A stretch of DNA of 64,000 nt. It comes from Kiloniellaceae bacterium. Its GTDB lineage: Bacteria > Pseudomonadota > Alphaproteobacteria > Kiloniellales > Kiloniellaceae. The DNA lies in NCBI GenBank assembly GCA_021776195.1, contig JAJFGK010000166.1, positions 38,953 through 102,952 of the forward strand, given 5' to 3'. This document shows, piece by piece, positions 1 through 8,407 of the stretch (positions within the stretch are counted from its first letter, which is position 1; every line of letters begins with the position of its first letter). Position numbers and translations under genes: made by a program. Below the pieces are notes generated by a model. The model ran no database searches. It was not told the origin of the DNA and saw nothing but the letters and a program-made list of their open reading frames with translations.

Positions 1-123
1 CTCTGGCGCGGCGGCGCGACGGTGATCTCGTGGGACGACGACACAGCGCAGGCTCGCAGCGCGGCGAGTGAGCGCGGCCGGAGGGCCTGGGTTCAGCGGC
101 GCGGCAGAGAGGCCGATCAATAA
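1..123 (+). CDS. comEC: Probable ComEC/Rec2-family DNA uptake protein, C-terminal fragment
   Basis: The window opens inside an open frame of 40 codons that ends with TAA at 121-123. The tail contains RGGATV followed by SERGRRAW, which fits the end of the metallo-beta-lactamase-like domain of alphaproteobacterial ComEC proteins (R-x-G-A ... RGxRPW). ComEC forms the inner-membrane channel for transforming DNA. Established context: comEC lies next to lexA in many alphaproteobacteria, and here the fragment converges on lexA. Only the last 40 residues are visible, so the call rests on a short motif and on synteny. Confidence 0.55.
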   Translation, partial: LWRGGATVISWDDDTAQARSAASERGRRAWVQRRGREADQ

Positions 124-198
124 TCCCAGACGAACGCGCCGGTACTCTAGGATCCGTCAAAAAAAAGACGCTCCCTTGGCGACGCTTGTCAACTGACC

Positions 199-918
199 CT
201 AGTAGCTGCGGATCAGACCGACCAGCCGGCCCTGAATCTTGACCCGTTCGGGCGGGAAGATCCGGGTTTCGTAATTCTTGTTGGCCGGCTCCAGGGCGAT
301 GGCGCTGCCCTTGCGGCGCAGCCGCTTCAAGGTGGCTTCCTCGTCGTCCACCAGGGCCACGATGATGGCCCCGTTGTCGGCGGTGTCCATGCGCTCGATC
401 ACCACGGTGTCGCCATTCAGGATGCCGGCGTCGATCATCGAATCGCCCTCGACCTCCAGGGCATAGTGTTCGCCGGGGCCCAGCAGGGCGACGGGCACGT
501 CGACGAAGGTCGAATGGTCGCGCAGGGCCGAGATCGGTGTGCCGGCCGCGATCCGGCCATAGAGCGGCAGCTGCATCGATTCGGAATCGTTGCTCGGCGC
601 CGGCCCGGCGAAGGGGTGGGTGAAGTGACCGCTGACCAGGCTCGGCGGATAGCCACCCATGGCGGGCAACTGGGCCACATTGGTCTGATGCGGCTGGCTG
701 AGCGAATCCGGCAGTCGCAGCACTTCGATCGCGCGGGCCCGGTGGGGCAGGCGTCGGATGAAGTTGCGCTCCTCCAGGGCGATGATCAGCCGGTGAATGC
801 CGGATTTCGATTTGAGGTTCAACGCGCCCTTCATCTCGTCGAAGGACGGCGAGACGCCGTAAGCCGAGAGATGCGAGTGGATGAAGAGCAGAAGCTCGTT
901 TTGTTTTTTGGTCAGCAT
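199..918 (-). CDS. lexA: LexA repressor
   Basis: This is the SOS-response repressor, 239 aa, the usual length for alphaproteobacterial LexA. Residues 1-65 form the winged helix-turn-helix DNA-binding domain. The self-cleavage bond is Ala125-Gly126 in GRIAAGTP. The catalytic dyad is Ser160 (EGDSMIDAG) and Lys198 (ATLKRL) of the S24 peptidase fold. RecA-ssDNA filaments trigger autocleavage and release SOS genes. A canonical alphaproteobacterial SOS box lies about 90 bp upstream (1004-1018), which indicates autoregulation. The gene converges on the comEC-like fragment and is divergent from the EamA transporter. Confidence 0.97.
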   Translation of the reverse strand: MLTKKQNELLLFIHSHLSAYGVSPSFDEMKGALNLKSKSGIHRLIIALEERNFIRRLPHRARAIEVLRLPDSLSQPHQTNVAQLPAMGGYPPSLVSGHFTHPFAGPAPSNDSESMQLPLYGRIAAGTPISALRDHSTFVDVPVALLGPGEHYALEVEGDSMIDAGILNGDTVVIERMDTADNGAIIVALVDDEEATLKRLRRKGSAIALEPANKNYETRIFPPERVKIQGRLVGLIRSY

Positions 919-1003
919 GTCGGCGGTCCCCCAAGTCGATAAGCGCGCTGCCGCAGGGTGGCAGGGACACTAAATCTGGAACAAATCATCAACGTACGCA
1001 CAT

Positions 1004-1018
1004 GTTCTAGTTTGGTTC
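1004..1018 (-). promoter_or_regulatory. LexA (SOS) box, direct repeat type
   Basis: The plus strand reads GTTC-TAGTTTG-GTTC, exactly the GTTC-N7-GTTC operator known for alphaproteobacterial LexA. It lies 86 bp upstream of lexA and 128 bp upstream of the divergent EamA gene, so it could control either. A weaker partner, GAAC-N7-CAAC, sits at 979-993. Confidence 0.85.
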
Positions 1019-1145
1019 CTGTTTCGGGTCAAGAACCAATTTGGGCCCACCCTGGCGGGCATGGCGAGTGACAGCGACCGCGTTTCCTGACACGGTCGGT
1101 TGCCGCGCCAATCCTGGCCGGCTTCGGGGCGCGGGGGGAGGGATC

Positions 1146-2060
1146 ATGGCCAGCGATAGCGCGCAACCGCCTGCCGGTCCACCGGGCGCCGAGCCGTCGC
1201 GCCGGGGCTTTGCCATGGCGATCATGCTCTTGAGCTCGATGGCGATCTCCTTTGGCGGTCTGGTGATCCGCGAGATCGAGGTCGCCGACGTTTGGCACAT
1301 CAACTTTTACCGCTCGCTCGCCTTCATGGTGGCGATCTTGCTGATCATGGCGCTGCGCTATCGCCGCGACACCCTGGGCAAGATCCTTGGGATCGGCCGG
1401 GCCGGGCTCTTCGGTGCCCTGCTGCTGACGGTCGCGGGCATCGCCTTCCTGCAGTCCCTGACCCACACCACGGTCGCCAACACACTGTTTGTCTTGAGCG
1501 CGATTCCCTTCTTCGCGGCGGCGCTGGCGCGCCTGTTCCTTGGCGAGCGGATCGGCCGCGCGACCCTGGTGACCATGATCGCCGCCGCCGCCGGCCTGAC
1601 GGTCATGGTGGCGGAGGGCTTTGCCCTGGGCTCGGTCTACGGCAACGCCATGGCCCTGGTGACGGCCTTTTGCTTTGCCAGCTACGCGGTGATCCTGCGC
1701 TACAAGCAGGGCACCGAGATGATGGCGACCCTGTTGCTCTCCGGTCTGCTGGTCTGCGCGATCGGGTTTTTGATGCGAGGCGGCGATCTCGGCCTGCCGC
1801 TGCGCGATATCCTGCTGTGCTTTTTATGGGGCGGGGTTCTGTCCGGCTTCGCCAACGCCACTTTCGTCATTGCCGCGCGCTATCTGGCGGCCGGCGAGGT
1901 GACGATCTTCATGCTGCTGGAGTTCGCCCTGGGCCCGGTCTGGGTCTGGCTCTTCATCGACGAGGTGCCGACCGACCTGACCATCGCCGGGGGCGCGTTG
2001 GTGATCCTCGCCGTGGCGATCCGCGCCGCCTTCGAGCTGCGCCGCGGGCGACGGCTCTAA
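1146..2060 (+). CDS. EamA/DMT-family metabolite exporter
   Basis: An inner-membrane drug/metabolite transporter of 304 aa with two EamA repeats, about ten hydrophobic segments in all. After a polar N-terminus the first helix starts near residue 20. Substrate unknown; relatives export amino acids, nucleosides or other small metabolites. The frame is open 35 codons further upstream, but ATG 1146 has a purine-rich ribosome site (GGGGGGAGGG) and gives a normal N-terminus. The end overlaps the convergent coxG stop by 4 bp. The divergent SOS box could also affect this promoter, which is not testable by reading alone. Confidence 0.85.
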   Translation: MASDSAQPPAGPPGAEPSRRGFAMAIMLLSSMAISFGGLVIREIEVADVWHINFYRSLAFMVAILLIMALRYRRDTLGKILGIGRAGLFGALLLTVAGIAFLQSLTHTTVANTLFVLSAIPFFAAALARLFLGERIGRATLVTMIAAAAGLTVMVAEGFALGSVYGNAMALVTAFCFASYAVILRYKQGTEMMATLLLSGLLVCAIGFLMRGGDLGLPLRDILLCFLWGGVLSGFANATFVIAARYLAAGEVTIFMLLEFALGPVWVWLFIDEVPTDLTIAGGALVILAVAIRAAFELRRGRRL

Positions 2061-2536
2061 TTGGTGGTATCGCCCGTCGACCCAGCGGAGGCCTCCTGGG
2101 CGGCGATCAGGTCGCCGAAGGTGGCGAAGAACTCGTCGGCCAGCTTTCGCGCCGTTCCATCGATCAGGCGGGCGCCAAGCTGGGCCAGCTTGCCGCCGAT
2201 GGTGGCCTGGACCTCGTAGGACATGATGGTGGCTTCGCCGTCGGCTGCCAGGTGGACCTGGGCGCCGCCCCTGACGAACCCCGCGGCGCCTCCCTTGCCT
2301 TCGCCGGAAATGCTGTAGCTTTCCGGAAAGGTCAGATCGGACAGTGTGACGGCGCCGGCGAACCTGGCCTTGACCGGGCCAACCTTGGCCACGACGGTGG
2401 CGGTCAGGGCGGTACTGGACTGAGACTCCAGGTTTTCGCAGCCCGGAATGCAGCGGCGCAGGACTTCGGGATCGTTAAGGGCCCGGTAGACCCGCTCCCG
2501 TGGGGCTTCCAAACGCTGTTCACCGCTCATCTTCAT
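2057..2536 (-). CDS. coxG: CoxG-like SRPBCC protein
   Basis: A 159-aa START/SRPBCC-fold protein of the carbon monoxide dehydrogenase subunit G family. The N-terminus (MSGEQRLEAPRERVYRALND) and the later GKLAQLGARLID segment are characteristic. CoxG proteins help recruit or mature molybdenum hydroxylases, and some bind hydrophobic ligands such as quinones. No coxSML genes are seen here, so the name gives the family and not proven involvement in CO oxidation. It is the last gene of a tight minus-strand group with rarD (18-bp gap) and an amidohydrolase. Two ATGs (2536 and 2530) are possible starts. Confidence 0.8.
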   Translation of the reverse strand: MKMSGEQRLEAPRERVYRALNDPEVLRRCIPGCENLESQSSTALTATVVAKVGPVKARFAGAVTLSDLTFPESYSISGEGKGGAAGFVRGGAQVHLAADGEATIMSYEVQATIGGKLAQLGARLIDGTARKLADEFFATFGDLIAAQEASAGSTGDTTN

Positions 2537-2554
2537 GGTTCGATCCCTGTCCCG

Positions 2555-3427
2555 TCATGTTGGGGCCTCGGCCCGCAGGCCGTCGAAGGCAAAGAGTATC
2601 AGACCGGCCCAGATCCCGCCGAACATCACGGCGTCGAGCCCCGTGAAGGGCTCGTCATAGAGAAACACGCCAAAGCAAAAGCCGATGGTCGGCGCGAGAT
2701 AGAAGAGCGTGCCCAGGGTTGCCAGGGAAAGCCGCCGGGACGCGGCCACGTACCAGCAGATCGGGATGATGGTGATCAGCCCGGTGCCGGCGAGAAAGGC
2801 GAAATCGCGCGTCGTCAGGCCGGCGGTCTCGCTGTCGCCGATCGTCAGCACGATGTAGAGACCGACCGGGGCGATGATGATGGCCTCCATGAAGACGCCG
2901 ACCAGGGATTCGACCGCGATCAGCTTGCGGATGCCGCTGTAGATGGCAAAGGCGGCGCCCAGGATGATGCCGATCCAGGGCACCGTGCCCGTGCCGACGA
3001 TCATGACCAGGACGCCGGCCACCGCCAGGGCCACCGCGATCCACTGCAGCGGACGCAACCGTTCCCGAAACATCATCAGGCCGACCACGACGTTCATCAT
3101 CGGCGTCATGTAGTAGCCCAGCGAGGCCTCGACGATGCGGTCGCTGTGCACCGCCCAGATGTACAGCCCCCAACTGATGCCCATCAGGCTGGTGGAGAGC
3201 AGCAAGAGGCCAAGATCGCGCTTGGAGTGAAGGACCGTCCGCACGGCGGGCCACTGCCGGGCCACGGACAAGCCGATGGACAAGAACAGCACGGCCCAGA
3301 CCATGCGGTGGCCGATCACCAGCAGCGGATGGACCTGATCGAGCTGCTTGAAGTAGACCGGAAAGCTGCCCCACAGAAGGTTGGCGGCCATGGCATAGAC
3401 CAGCCCGGTCCGATGCGCCGCATTCAA
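2555..3427 (-). CDS. rarD: RarD-type EamA transporter
   Basis: A 290-aa inner-membrane protein with about ten hydrophobic helices. It contains the RarD signature NLLWGSFPVYFK near the N-terminus followed by VIGHRMVW. The family (chloramphenicol-sensitivity protein RarD) belongs to the drug/metabolite transporters; the physiological substrate is not established. The called start is TTG 3427, because no ATG precedes the first helix in frame. It lies 9 bp downstream of the amidohydrolase and 18 bp upstream of coxG, so the three are probably cotranscribed. Confidence 0.88.
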   Translation of the reverse strand: MNAAHRTGLVYAMAANLLWGSFPVYFKQLDQVHPLLVIGHRMVWAVLFLSIGLSVARQWPAVRTVLHSKRDLGLLLLSTSLMGISWGLYIWAVHSDRIVEASLGYYMTPMMNVVVGLMMFRERLRPLQWIAVALAVAGVLVMIVGTGTVPWIGIILGAAFAIYSGIRKLIAVESLVGVFMEAIIIAPVGLYIVLTIGDSETAGLTTRDFAFLAGTGLITIIPICWYVAASRRLSLATLGTLFYLAPTIGFCFGVFLYDEPFTGLDAVMFGGIWAGLILFAFDGLRAEAPT

Positions 3428-3436
3428 GGCGCCTGC

Positions 3437-4546
3437 CTAGGCAAAGCCATAGAGTGCCTTGGCGTTATCGTAGACGATCTTGCGCTTGTCGGCCTCCGAG
3501 ATACCGGCGAAGGTGCGGTCGATGACCTCGCGCGAATGGGGGAAGGTGCCCTCGTCGTGGGGGTAGTCGCTGCCCCAGATGAGGCAGCCCGCGCCGGTGA
3601 AGTCGAGCAGCCGGAGCGCCACGGGATCGTCGGAGAAGGTGACGAAGCCCTGCCGTTTGAAGAACTCGCTGGGCAGCATCTCCAGCTTGGGGCGGATCCA
3701 CATGTGTTTCTTTTCGACCTGCTCGTCCAGCACGTAGAGCAGCCAGGCGAGCCAGCCGGCGCCGCACTCGACGATGACGAACTTCAAGTCCGGGTGACGT
3801 TGCAGCACGCCGCCGCTGATCAGCAGCGAGACCGGATTCTGGCCGTCGGCCATCGACATGGCCATCAAGTTGAGGGCGCCGCCGACGCCGTCCTCCTCGC
3901 CCCAGTCTTCCGGATACTGGTCCTCGCTGTTGGTGAAGGCGTGGAACGACAGGATCAACCCGTTGGCCTCGATGGCCGACCAGAGGGGCTCGTACTCGGG
4001 TAGGTTATAGGGCCGCTCGGTCATGACGATCGGCATCTTGATGGTGCGGTAGCCCAGCTTGGCGGCGCGCTCGACCTCCTTGACCGCGGCGCCGATATCG
4101 CTGGCCGGCACGATGGCGACCGGCGCGAAGCGGTCGCGGCGCTGGCCGAACAGCTCGCTGGCCCAATCGTTGTAGGCCCGCGCCACGGCCATCTGGTAGC
4201 CGGGATCTTTCGAGTTGTAGAGGTGCAGGCCGACGTTGGGATAGATCACCTCGGCGATCACGCCGTCGCGCGCCTGATCGGCCAGGCGCCGCTCCAGGTC
4301 GCGCCCGCCGGTCGGATCGTTGCGGAATTCGCGATCCTGATCCTCCTCGGTGGCCCGGGTCTCGGCGACGTCGAGGCGTCGCGGCCGCTTGCCGTCGATC
4401 ACCTTGTAGAGCGCGCCGTCGATCTCCTCGGTGCGCGGCGCCCGGTCGCGGTACTGGGCGGGCAGCCACTCGCTGTAGAGCTCGTCGGGCTCTTGGACGT
4501 GGGAATCCGCTGAGATGATGGGCTCGCTGATTGTCGTGTCGTTCAT
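3437..4546 (-). CDS. Amidohydrolase 2-family metal-dependent hydrolase
   Basis: A 369-aa TIM-barrel protein of the amidohydrolase 2 (ACMSD/LigW-like) family. The N-terminal metal motif is DSH (residues 14-16, in SADSHVQEP). A central SFHAF supplies a histidine, and near the C-terminus WGSDYPHDE carries the usual aspartate. Family members decarboxylate or hydrolyse aromatic acids and other carbon compounds; the substrate cannot be read from sequence. It leads the rarD-coxG operon on the minus strand and is divergent from the phytanoyl-CoA-dioxygenase-like gene. Confidence 0.85.
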   Translation of the reverse strand: MNDTTISEPIISADSHVQEPDELYSEWLPAQYRDRAPRTEEIDGALYKVIDGKRPRRLDVAETRATEEDQDREFRNDPTGGRDLERRLADQARDGVIAEVIYPNVGLHLYNSKDPGYQMAVARAYNDWASELFGQRRDRFAPVAIVPASDIGAAVKEVERAAKLGYRTIKMPIVMTERPYNLPEYEPLWSAIEANGLILSFHAFTNSEDQYPEDWGEEDGVGGALNLMAMSMADGQNPVSLLISGGVLQRHPDLKFVIVECGAGWLAWLLYVLDEQVEKKHMWIRPKLEMLPSEFFKRQGFVTFSDDPVALRLLDFTGAGCLIWGSDYPHDEGTFPHSREVIDRTFAGISEADKRKIVYDNAKALYGFA

Positions 4547-4652
4547 GGTCGCCTCGCTCCAGATCTATCCCTGGCCGAATTAGGAGCCCAAAGCGGCTTG
4601 CTGGGCAAGAGCGCTGTTGGTTACTGTGATCGGGAGCTTAGGAGGGGTCCCT

Positions 4653-5498
4653 ATGCGGGTACTCGACCGCCAAGCGGTCTACGATGCAATCGATGACGAT
4701 CAGGTGGCGGCCTTTCGCCGCGACGGCGCGGTGGTGCTGCGCGGCGTCTTCGCGGCGGATTGGCGCGACCTGATCGCCGCAGGCACCGAAAAGGTCCTGG
4801 CGCGGCCGACGCCCTACGGCCGGGTCCAGTCGAGGCCCGACGATCCGGGTTTCTTTTTCACCGACTACTACCTCTGGCGCCACTATGGCGAATTCGCGCG
4901 GCTCGCCCGCGAGGGCCCGGGCGGGGCGGTGGCGGCGCGCCTGACCGGCTCGGCCGCGGTTCACTTCTTCTTCGACGGCCTTTTCGTCAAGGAGCCGGGC
5001 ACCGAACGCCGAACCGACTGGCACCAGGACCAGCCCTACTATCATGTCGATGGCGAGCAGCTCTGCGTCATCTGGATCCCGATCGACCCGGTGACGGCTG
5101 ACAACGCGTTGCAGTTCGTCAAGGGGTCGCACCGGACCGGCGACTGGTACCGGCCTTTCCTTTTTGCCAGCGACCGTGAACTGGCCGGCGCCGACACGCG
5201 CTTTGCCCCGGTGCCCGACATCGAGGCCGACCGCGACCGCCATGAGATTCTCGCCTGGGACCTGGAGCCGGGCGACTGCGTGGCCTTCCATCCCCTGACC
5301 CTGCACGGCTCGGCGGGCAACAGCGAGAAGTCGCGGCGCCGCCGGGCGCTCTCGACCACCTGGCTCGGGGACGATGCGGTCTATGGCGAGCGGCCGGGCG
5401 AGGTCGAGCCCGAGATCGAGGGCCGACACGACCTGAAGCCCGGCGACCGCCTGACCGTGGAGAGCGTTTTCCCCCAGGCCTGGCCGCCGCGGAACTGA
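4653..5498 (+). CDS. Phytanoyl-CoA dioxygenase-family Fe(II)/2-oxoglutarate oxygenase
   Basis: A cytoplasmic 281-aa non-haem iron oxygenase. The iron-binding triad is visible: His124 and Asp126 in DWHQDQPYYH, and distal His218 in PLTLHGSAGN. Arginines follow (SRRRRAL) that can bind 2-oxoglutarate. Such enzymes hydroxylate unactivated carbons; the substrate is unknown. ATG 4653 was chosen because TAGGAGGGG lies 7 bp before it; an upstream TTG (4617) is in frame but has no ribosome site. The DUF3592 gene follows after 17 bp, suggesting joint transcription. Confidence 0.88.
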   Translation: MRVLDRQAVYDAIDDDQVAAFRRDGAVVLRGVFAADWRDLIAAGTEKVLARPTPYGRVQSRPDDPGFFFTDYYLWRHYGEFARLAREGPGGAVAARLTGSAAVHFFFDGLFVKEPGTERRTDWHQDQPYYHVDGEQLCVIWIPIDPVTADNALQFVKGSHRTGDWYRPFLFASDRELAGADTRFAPVPDIEADRDRHEILAWDLEPGDCVAFHPLTLHGSAGNSEKSRRRRALSTTWLGDDAVYGERPGEVEPEIEGRHDLKPGDRLTVESVFPQAWPPRN

Positions 5499-5515
5499 CG
5501 GGAGTCTGAGCCCAG

Positions 5516-6022
5516 ATGTACCGCTATTCCCGTCACGACCGGGTCGAGGATCTGCTGCGGGGGCGCCGCTTGAGCGGGCCCCTGAAGCTCTTGCGTTGGA
5601 TCGCCTTCTTGCTGCTCTTCGCGGCCTTGGCTTTTCTCTTCGAGGGCGCCGTCTTCGCCTACCGGGCCGAGCAGGCGGTCGGCGTCGTGGTGGCCGAGAA
5701 TGACGGGCTGTCTCGGACAGTGCGCTTCACCACGGCGGCGGGCGCGGCGGTCCTCCATCGCTCGCCCTTCCTTTCCAACGATTCTCACGAAGAGGGCGAA
5801 GAGGTGACGGTCTATTACCCCGCGGACGCCCCCCACGCGGCCCGTCTGCTGGTTTTCGAGCGCTTCTTCATGATCCCCCTGGTCCTCGGACTTGGGGGGC
5901 TGGCGGTCTTGGGCTTGGCCTGGCTGGCGGCGAAACTGCTCGAGGTGATGGGGGACAGGGCGGCGCGGCGCCGGCGGCAGACAAAGGGATCGAATTCGGC
6001 CTCGAGCAGTGGCCGTGGGTGA
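5516..6022 (+). CDS. DUF3592-domain membrane protein
   Basis: A 168-aa protein with two strongly hydrophobic helices, near residues 24-46 and 118-142, and a periplasmic domain between them. The order of elements (first helix, VGVVVAEN, FTTAAGAAV, GEEVTVYYP, second helix) is that of the DUF3592 family. Function unknown. The tail is short and basic. It sits 17 bp after the dioxygenase gene. Confidence 0.8.
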   Translation: MYRYSRHDRVEDLLRGRRLSGPLKLLRWIAFLLLFAALAFLFEGAVFAYRAEQAVGVVVAENDGLSRTVRFTTAAGAAVLHRSPFLSNDSHEEGEEVTVYYPADAPHAARLLVFERFFMIPLVLGLGGLAVLGLAWLAAKLLEVMGDRAARRRRQTKGSNSASSSGRG

Positions 6023-6150
6023 AGGCCCGCACAAAGGTCTGATCGCTCGCGCAAGAAGACTCAATCCATCCGACAGAGTGTCGGATGGGGCATCGTGGTT
6101 GGCATGAATCGCAAGATCACGATCGATGCCAGGACACCGGAGATAAGCCC

Positions 6151-6552
6151 ATGACCGAGACCGATGCCGGCGATCCCCATGCCCGGGTTCGCCTGATACC
6201 CGAGCGGGTCAACGGCGAACCTCGGCTCCTTCATCGTGGCCGGTTTCTCGCCGCCACCATGATGATCGAAATCGGCGAGACGCCCTATTTCCTGACTGTC
6301 GAGCGGGGCCGGGTCGTCGCCCTGACCGAAGGCCCCGTCCTGATGCGGCCCTGGGCCTTTGCGATCCGGGCCGGCGCCGCGGCCTGGGCCGGCTTCTGGC
6401 AGGCGCTGCCGGCGCCGGGCTTTCACGACATCTTCGCCATGACCAAATCCGGCGCCGCCCGCATAGAGGGTGACTATTATCCCCTGATGGCCAACCTGCG
6501 CTACGTCAAGGAGCTCCTGGCGACGGCGCGGGCATCGGAGGGCGGGGCATGA
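6151..6552 (+). CDS. Hypothetical protein, SCP2-like
   Basis: A 133-aa soluble protein. The second half (FAMTKSGAARIEGDYYPLMA) resembles the helix-strand end of sterol-carrier-protein-2-like domains, which bind lipids or acyl chains. This is a pattern impression, not a proven homology. The open frame runs 22 codons further upstream, but ATG 6151 follows GGAGATAAG. It overlaps the downstream alpha/beta hydrolase by 4 bp (ATGA), so the two are translationally coupled and probably act on the same substrate class. Confidence 0.65.
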   Translation: MTETDAGDPHARVRLIPERVNGEPRLLHRGRFLAATMMIEIGETPYFLTVERGRVVALTEGPVLMRPWAFAIRAGAAAWAGFWQALPAPGFHDIFAMTKSGAARIEGDYYPLMANLRYVKELLATARASEGGA

Positions 6553-7418
6553 GCGCCCCACCGAGGCCAGTCCTATTAGAGCCCATCGTCGGGCGCTATC
6601 TCACCTTGACCCTGGGCGGCCGGCCGAACCGTATCTACTTCGAGGAAGCCGGCCAGGGCATCCCGCTGATCTGTCTCCACACCGCCGGCGCCGACAGCCG
6701 CCAGTTTCGCCACCTGATGACCGACGAAGCCATCACCGGGCACTATCGCGTCATCGCCTTCGATATGCCCTGGCACGGCAAGTCGACGCCGCCGCCCGGC
6801 TGGCAGGACGAGGAGTACCTCTTGACCGGCACCGCCTATGCCGAGGCGGTCATGGCCTTTTGCGATGCCGTGGCTCCGGATGGGCCGGTGGTCATGGGCT
6901 GCTCCATGGGCGGGCGTCTGGTCCTGGAGTTGGCCGCCGCCCACGGTGAGCGTCTGCGCGCCGTGATCGGCCTGGAGGCGGCCGACAACCAGCAGCCTTG
7001 GTACGATACCGACTGGCTGAACCGGCCGGACATCCACGGCGGCGAGGTCTGCGCCGCGCTGATCTCCGGCCTGATCGCGCCGCAAAGCCCGGCCGAGCCG
7101 CGCTGGGAGACGCTCTGGAGCTACATGCAAAGCGGGCCCGGTGTGTTCCGCGGCGATCTGCATTTCTACCGCCGGGATTCCGACTACCGCGAGCGGGTCA
7201 AGGCGATCGATTGCGAGCGCTGCCCGGTCTATCTCCTGACCGGCGAGTACGATTTTTCCTGCACGCCGCAAGATACCCAGGCCACGGCGGCGCGTATTCC
7301 CGGCGCGCAAGCGGTCACGATGAATGCGCTCGGCCACTTTCCCATGTCGGAGAACCCGGCGCAGTTTCGTGGTTACATCCTGCCGGTCCTGGAGAAAATT
7401 CGCGAGGCTGGAGGCTAG
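6549..7418 (+). CDS. Alpha/beta hydrolase
   Basis: A 289-aa alpha/beta-hydrolase-fold enzyme. The nucleophile elbow is GCSMGG with Ser119. The acid is probably the Asp in GEYDFSC and the catalytic His lies in LGHFPMSENP near the C-terminus. The oxyanion strand is CLHTAGADSRQF. There is no signal peptide, so it is cytoplasmic. The substrate is probably an ester or C-C bond and is unknown. Its ATG overlaps the stop of the SCP2-like gene. Confidence 0.9.
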   Translation: MSAPPRPVLLEPIVGRYLTLTLGGRPNRIYFEEAGQGIPLICLHTAGADSRQFRHLMTDEAITGHYRVIAFDMPWHGKSTPPPGWQDEEYLLTGTAYAEAVMAFCDAVAPDGPVVMGCSMGGRLVLELAAAHGERLRAVIGLEAADNQQPWYDTDWLNRPDIHGGEVCAALISGLIAPQSPAEPRWETLWSYMQSGPGVFRGDLHFYRRDSDYRERVKAIDCERCPVYLLTGEYDFSCTPQDTQATAARIPGAQAVTMNALGHFPMSENPAQFRGYILPVLEKIREAGG

Positions 7419-7450
7419 GGTCTGGCGACAACAACTTTCCAGGGAGTGTC

Positions 7451-7594
7451 GTTCCGGAACCCGGTTCGGCCCAAATCTTCGATTTGGCGGTCGAAGCGAG
7501 GTATCCGGAATCTCGGGCCGACGCCTGATCTCAATTCCGCCCAGATCCCGGATCGCTGACTTTCCTTCCCAAATCGAAGATTCGGAGGAAAGCC
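7451..7594. repeat. Cluster of palindromes and hairpins
   Basis: Within 145 bp there is a perfect palindrome GTTCCGGAAC (7451-7460) and a hairpin CCAAATC-TTC-GATTTGG (7471-7487). A long imperfect hairpin has ATCCGGaATCTcGGGC pairing with GCCCAGATCCCGGAT across about 7494-7550. Another nested hairpin has CTTTCC/GGAAAG outer arms and an inner CCAAATC-GAA-GATTCGG (7559-7594). The region lies between convergent genes and has no convincing ORF. Confidence 0.6.
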
Positions 7595-7651
7595 GCGTCC
7601 GGGACGGCCGCCATTTGTCAACAGACCTTGACCAGCCGGTATGCTCGGACA

Positions 7652-7683
7652 GCATCGGACCGAGTTCTATCCCGGTCCGATGC
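7652..7683 (-). terminator. Perfect hairpin downstream of peroxiredoxin
   Basis: GCATCGGACCG (7652-7662) pairs perfectly with CGGTCCGATGC (7673-7683) across a 10-nt loop. It starts 18 bp after the peroxiredoxin stop. No U-tract follows, so it may stabilise the 3' end rather than terminate by itself. Confidence 0.55.
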
Positions 7684-7700
7684 CGCCTGCCGCGATCCGG

Positions 7701-8363
7701 TCAGTCCTGGGGCTGGTCGACCAGGCGGATGTATGGTTTCGGCGATTCCCAGCCGCCCGGGTACTTTGCCTTGGCCTCTTCGTCGGAAACCGCGGGGACG
7801 ATGATCACCTTGTCGCCCTGTTGCCAGTTCACCGGGGTCGCGACCTTGTGCTTCGCGGTGAGCTGGCAGGAATCGATGACCCGCAGGACCTCGTCGAAAT
7901 TGCGGCCGGTACTCATGGGATAGGAGATCATGAGCTTGATCGCCTTGTCCGGGCCGATCACGAAGACCGTGCGCACCGTGGCGTTGGTGGCCGCCGTGCG
8001 ACCGGCGGCGCCGCCCTCGGTATCGGCCGGCAGCATGCCGTAGGCCTTGGCGACGGCCAGGTCCTCGTCGGCGATCATCGGGTAGTTCGGGCCCGTGCCT
8101 TGACTCTCCTTGATGTCGTTGGACCAGGCCTTGTGGTCCGCCACCGAGTCGATGGAAAGGCCGATAATCTTGCAGTTGCGCTTGTCGAACTCGGGCTTCA
8201 GCTTGGCCATATAGCCGAGTTCGGTGGTGCAGACCGGAGTGAAATCCTTGGGGTGCGAGAACATCACACACCAACTGTCGCCGATCCATTCGTGAAAGGA
8301 GATACTGCCTTCAGTGGTCTCCGCGATGAAATCCGGTGCCTTGTCACCAATCTTGAGCGTCAT
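7701..8363 (-). CDS. 1-Cys peroxiredoxin (Prx6 type)
   Basis: A 220-aa cytoplasmic thiol peroxidase reducing H2O2 and alkyl hydroperoxides. The peroxidatic cysteine is Cys45 in TPVCTTE. The long C-terminal domain with NWQQGDKVIIVP is the Prx6/1-Cys signature, and the length matches the family. There is no CxxC partner. It is monocistronic, with a hairpin 18 bp downstream and a pair of 10-bp repeats upstream that could be a regulator site. The start ATG 8363 is preceded by a purine-rich GGAGGC. Confidence 0.95.
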   Translation of the reverse strand: MTLKIGDKAPDFIAETTEGSISFHEWIGDSWCVMFSHPKDFTPVCTTELGYMAKLKPEFDKRNCKIIGLSIDSVADHKAWSNDIKESQGTGPNYPMIADEDLAVAKAYGMLPADTEGGAAGRTAATNATVRTVFVIGPDKAIKLMISYPMSTGRNFDEVLRVIDSCQLTAKHKVATPVNWQQGDKVIIVPAVSDEEAKAKYPGGWESPKPYIRLVDQPQD

Positions 8364-8407
8364 GGTTTGCCTCCAGCTTTTGCTTTGAATTGGTAAGGGA
8401 ATGGCAG

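Noticed and set aside
123..199. Terminator between comEC-like fragment and lexA
   Set aside because: A run of eight A occurs near 160-167, but the flanking GACGC repeats are direct, not inverted, so no hairpin forms.
1292..4003. Long 903-codon open frame on the plus strand
   Set aside because: It is antisense or out of frame to several well-supported genes (EamA, coxG, rarD, amidohydrolase) and its sequence has no recognisable fold. Long spurious frames are expected at this GC content.
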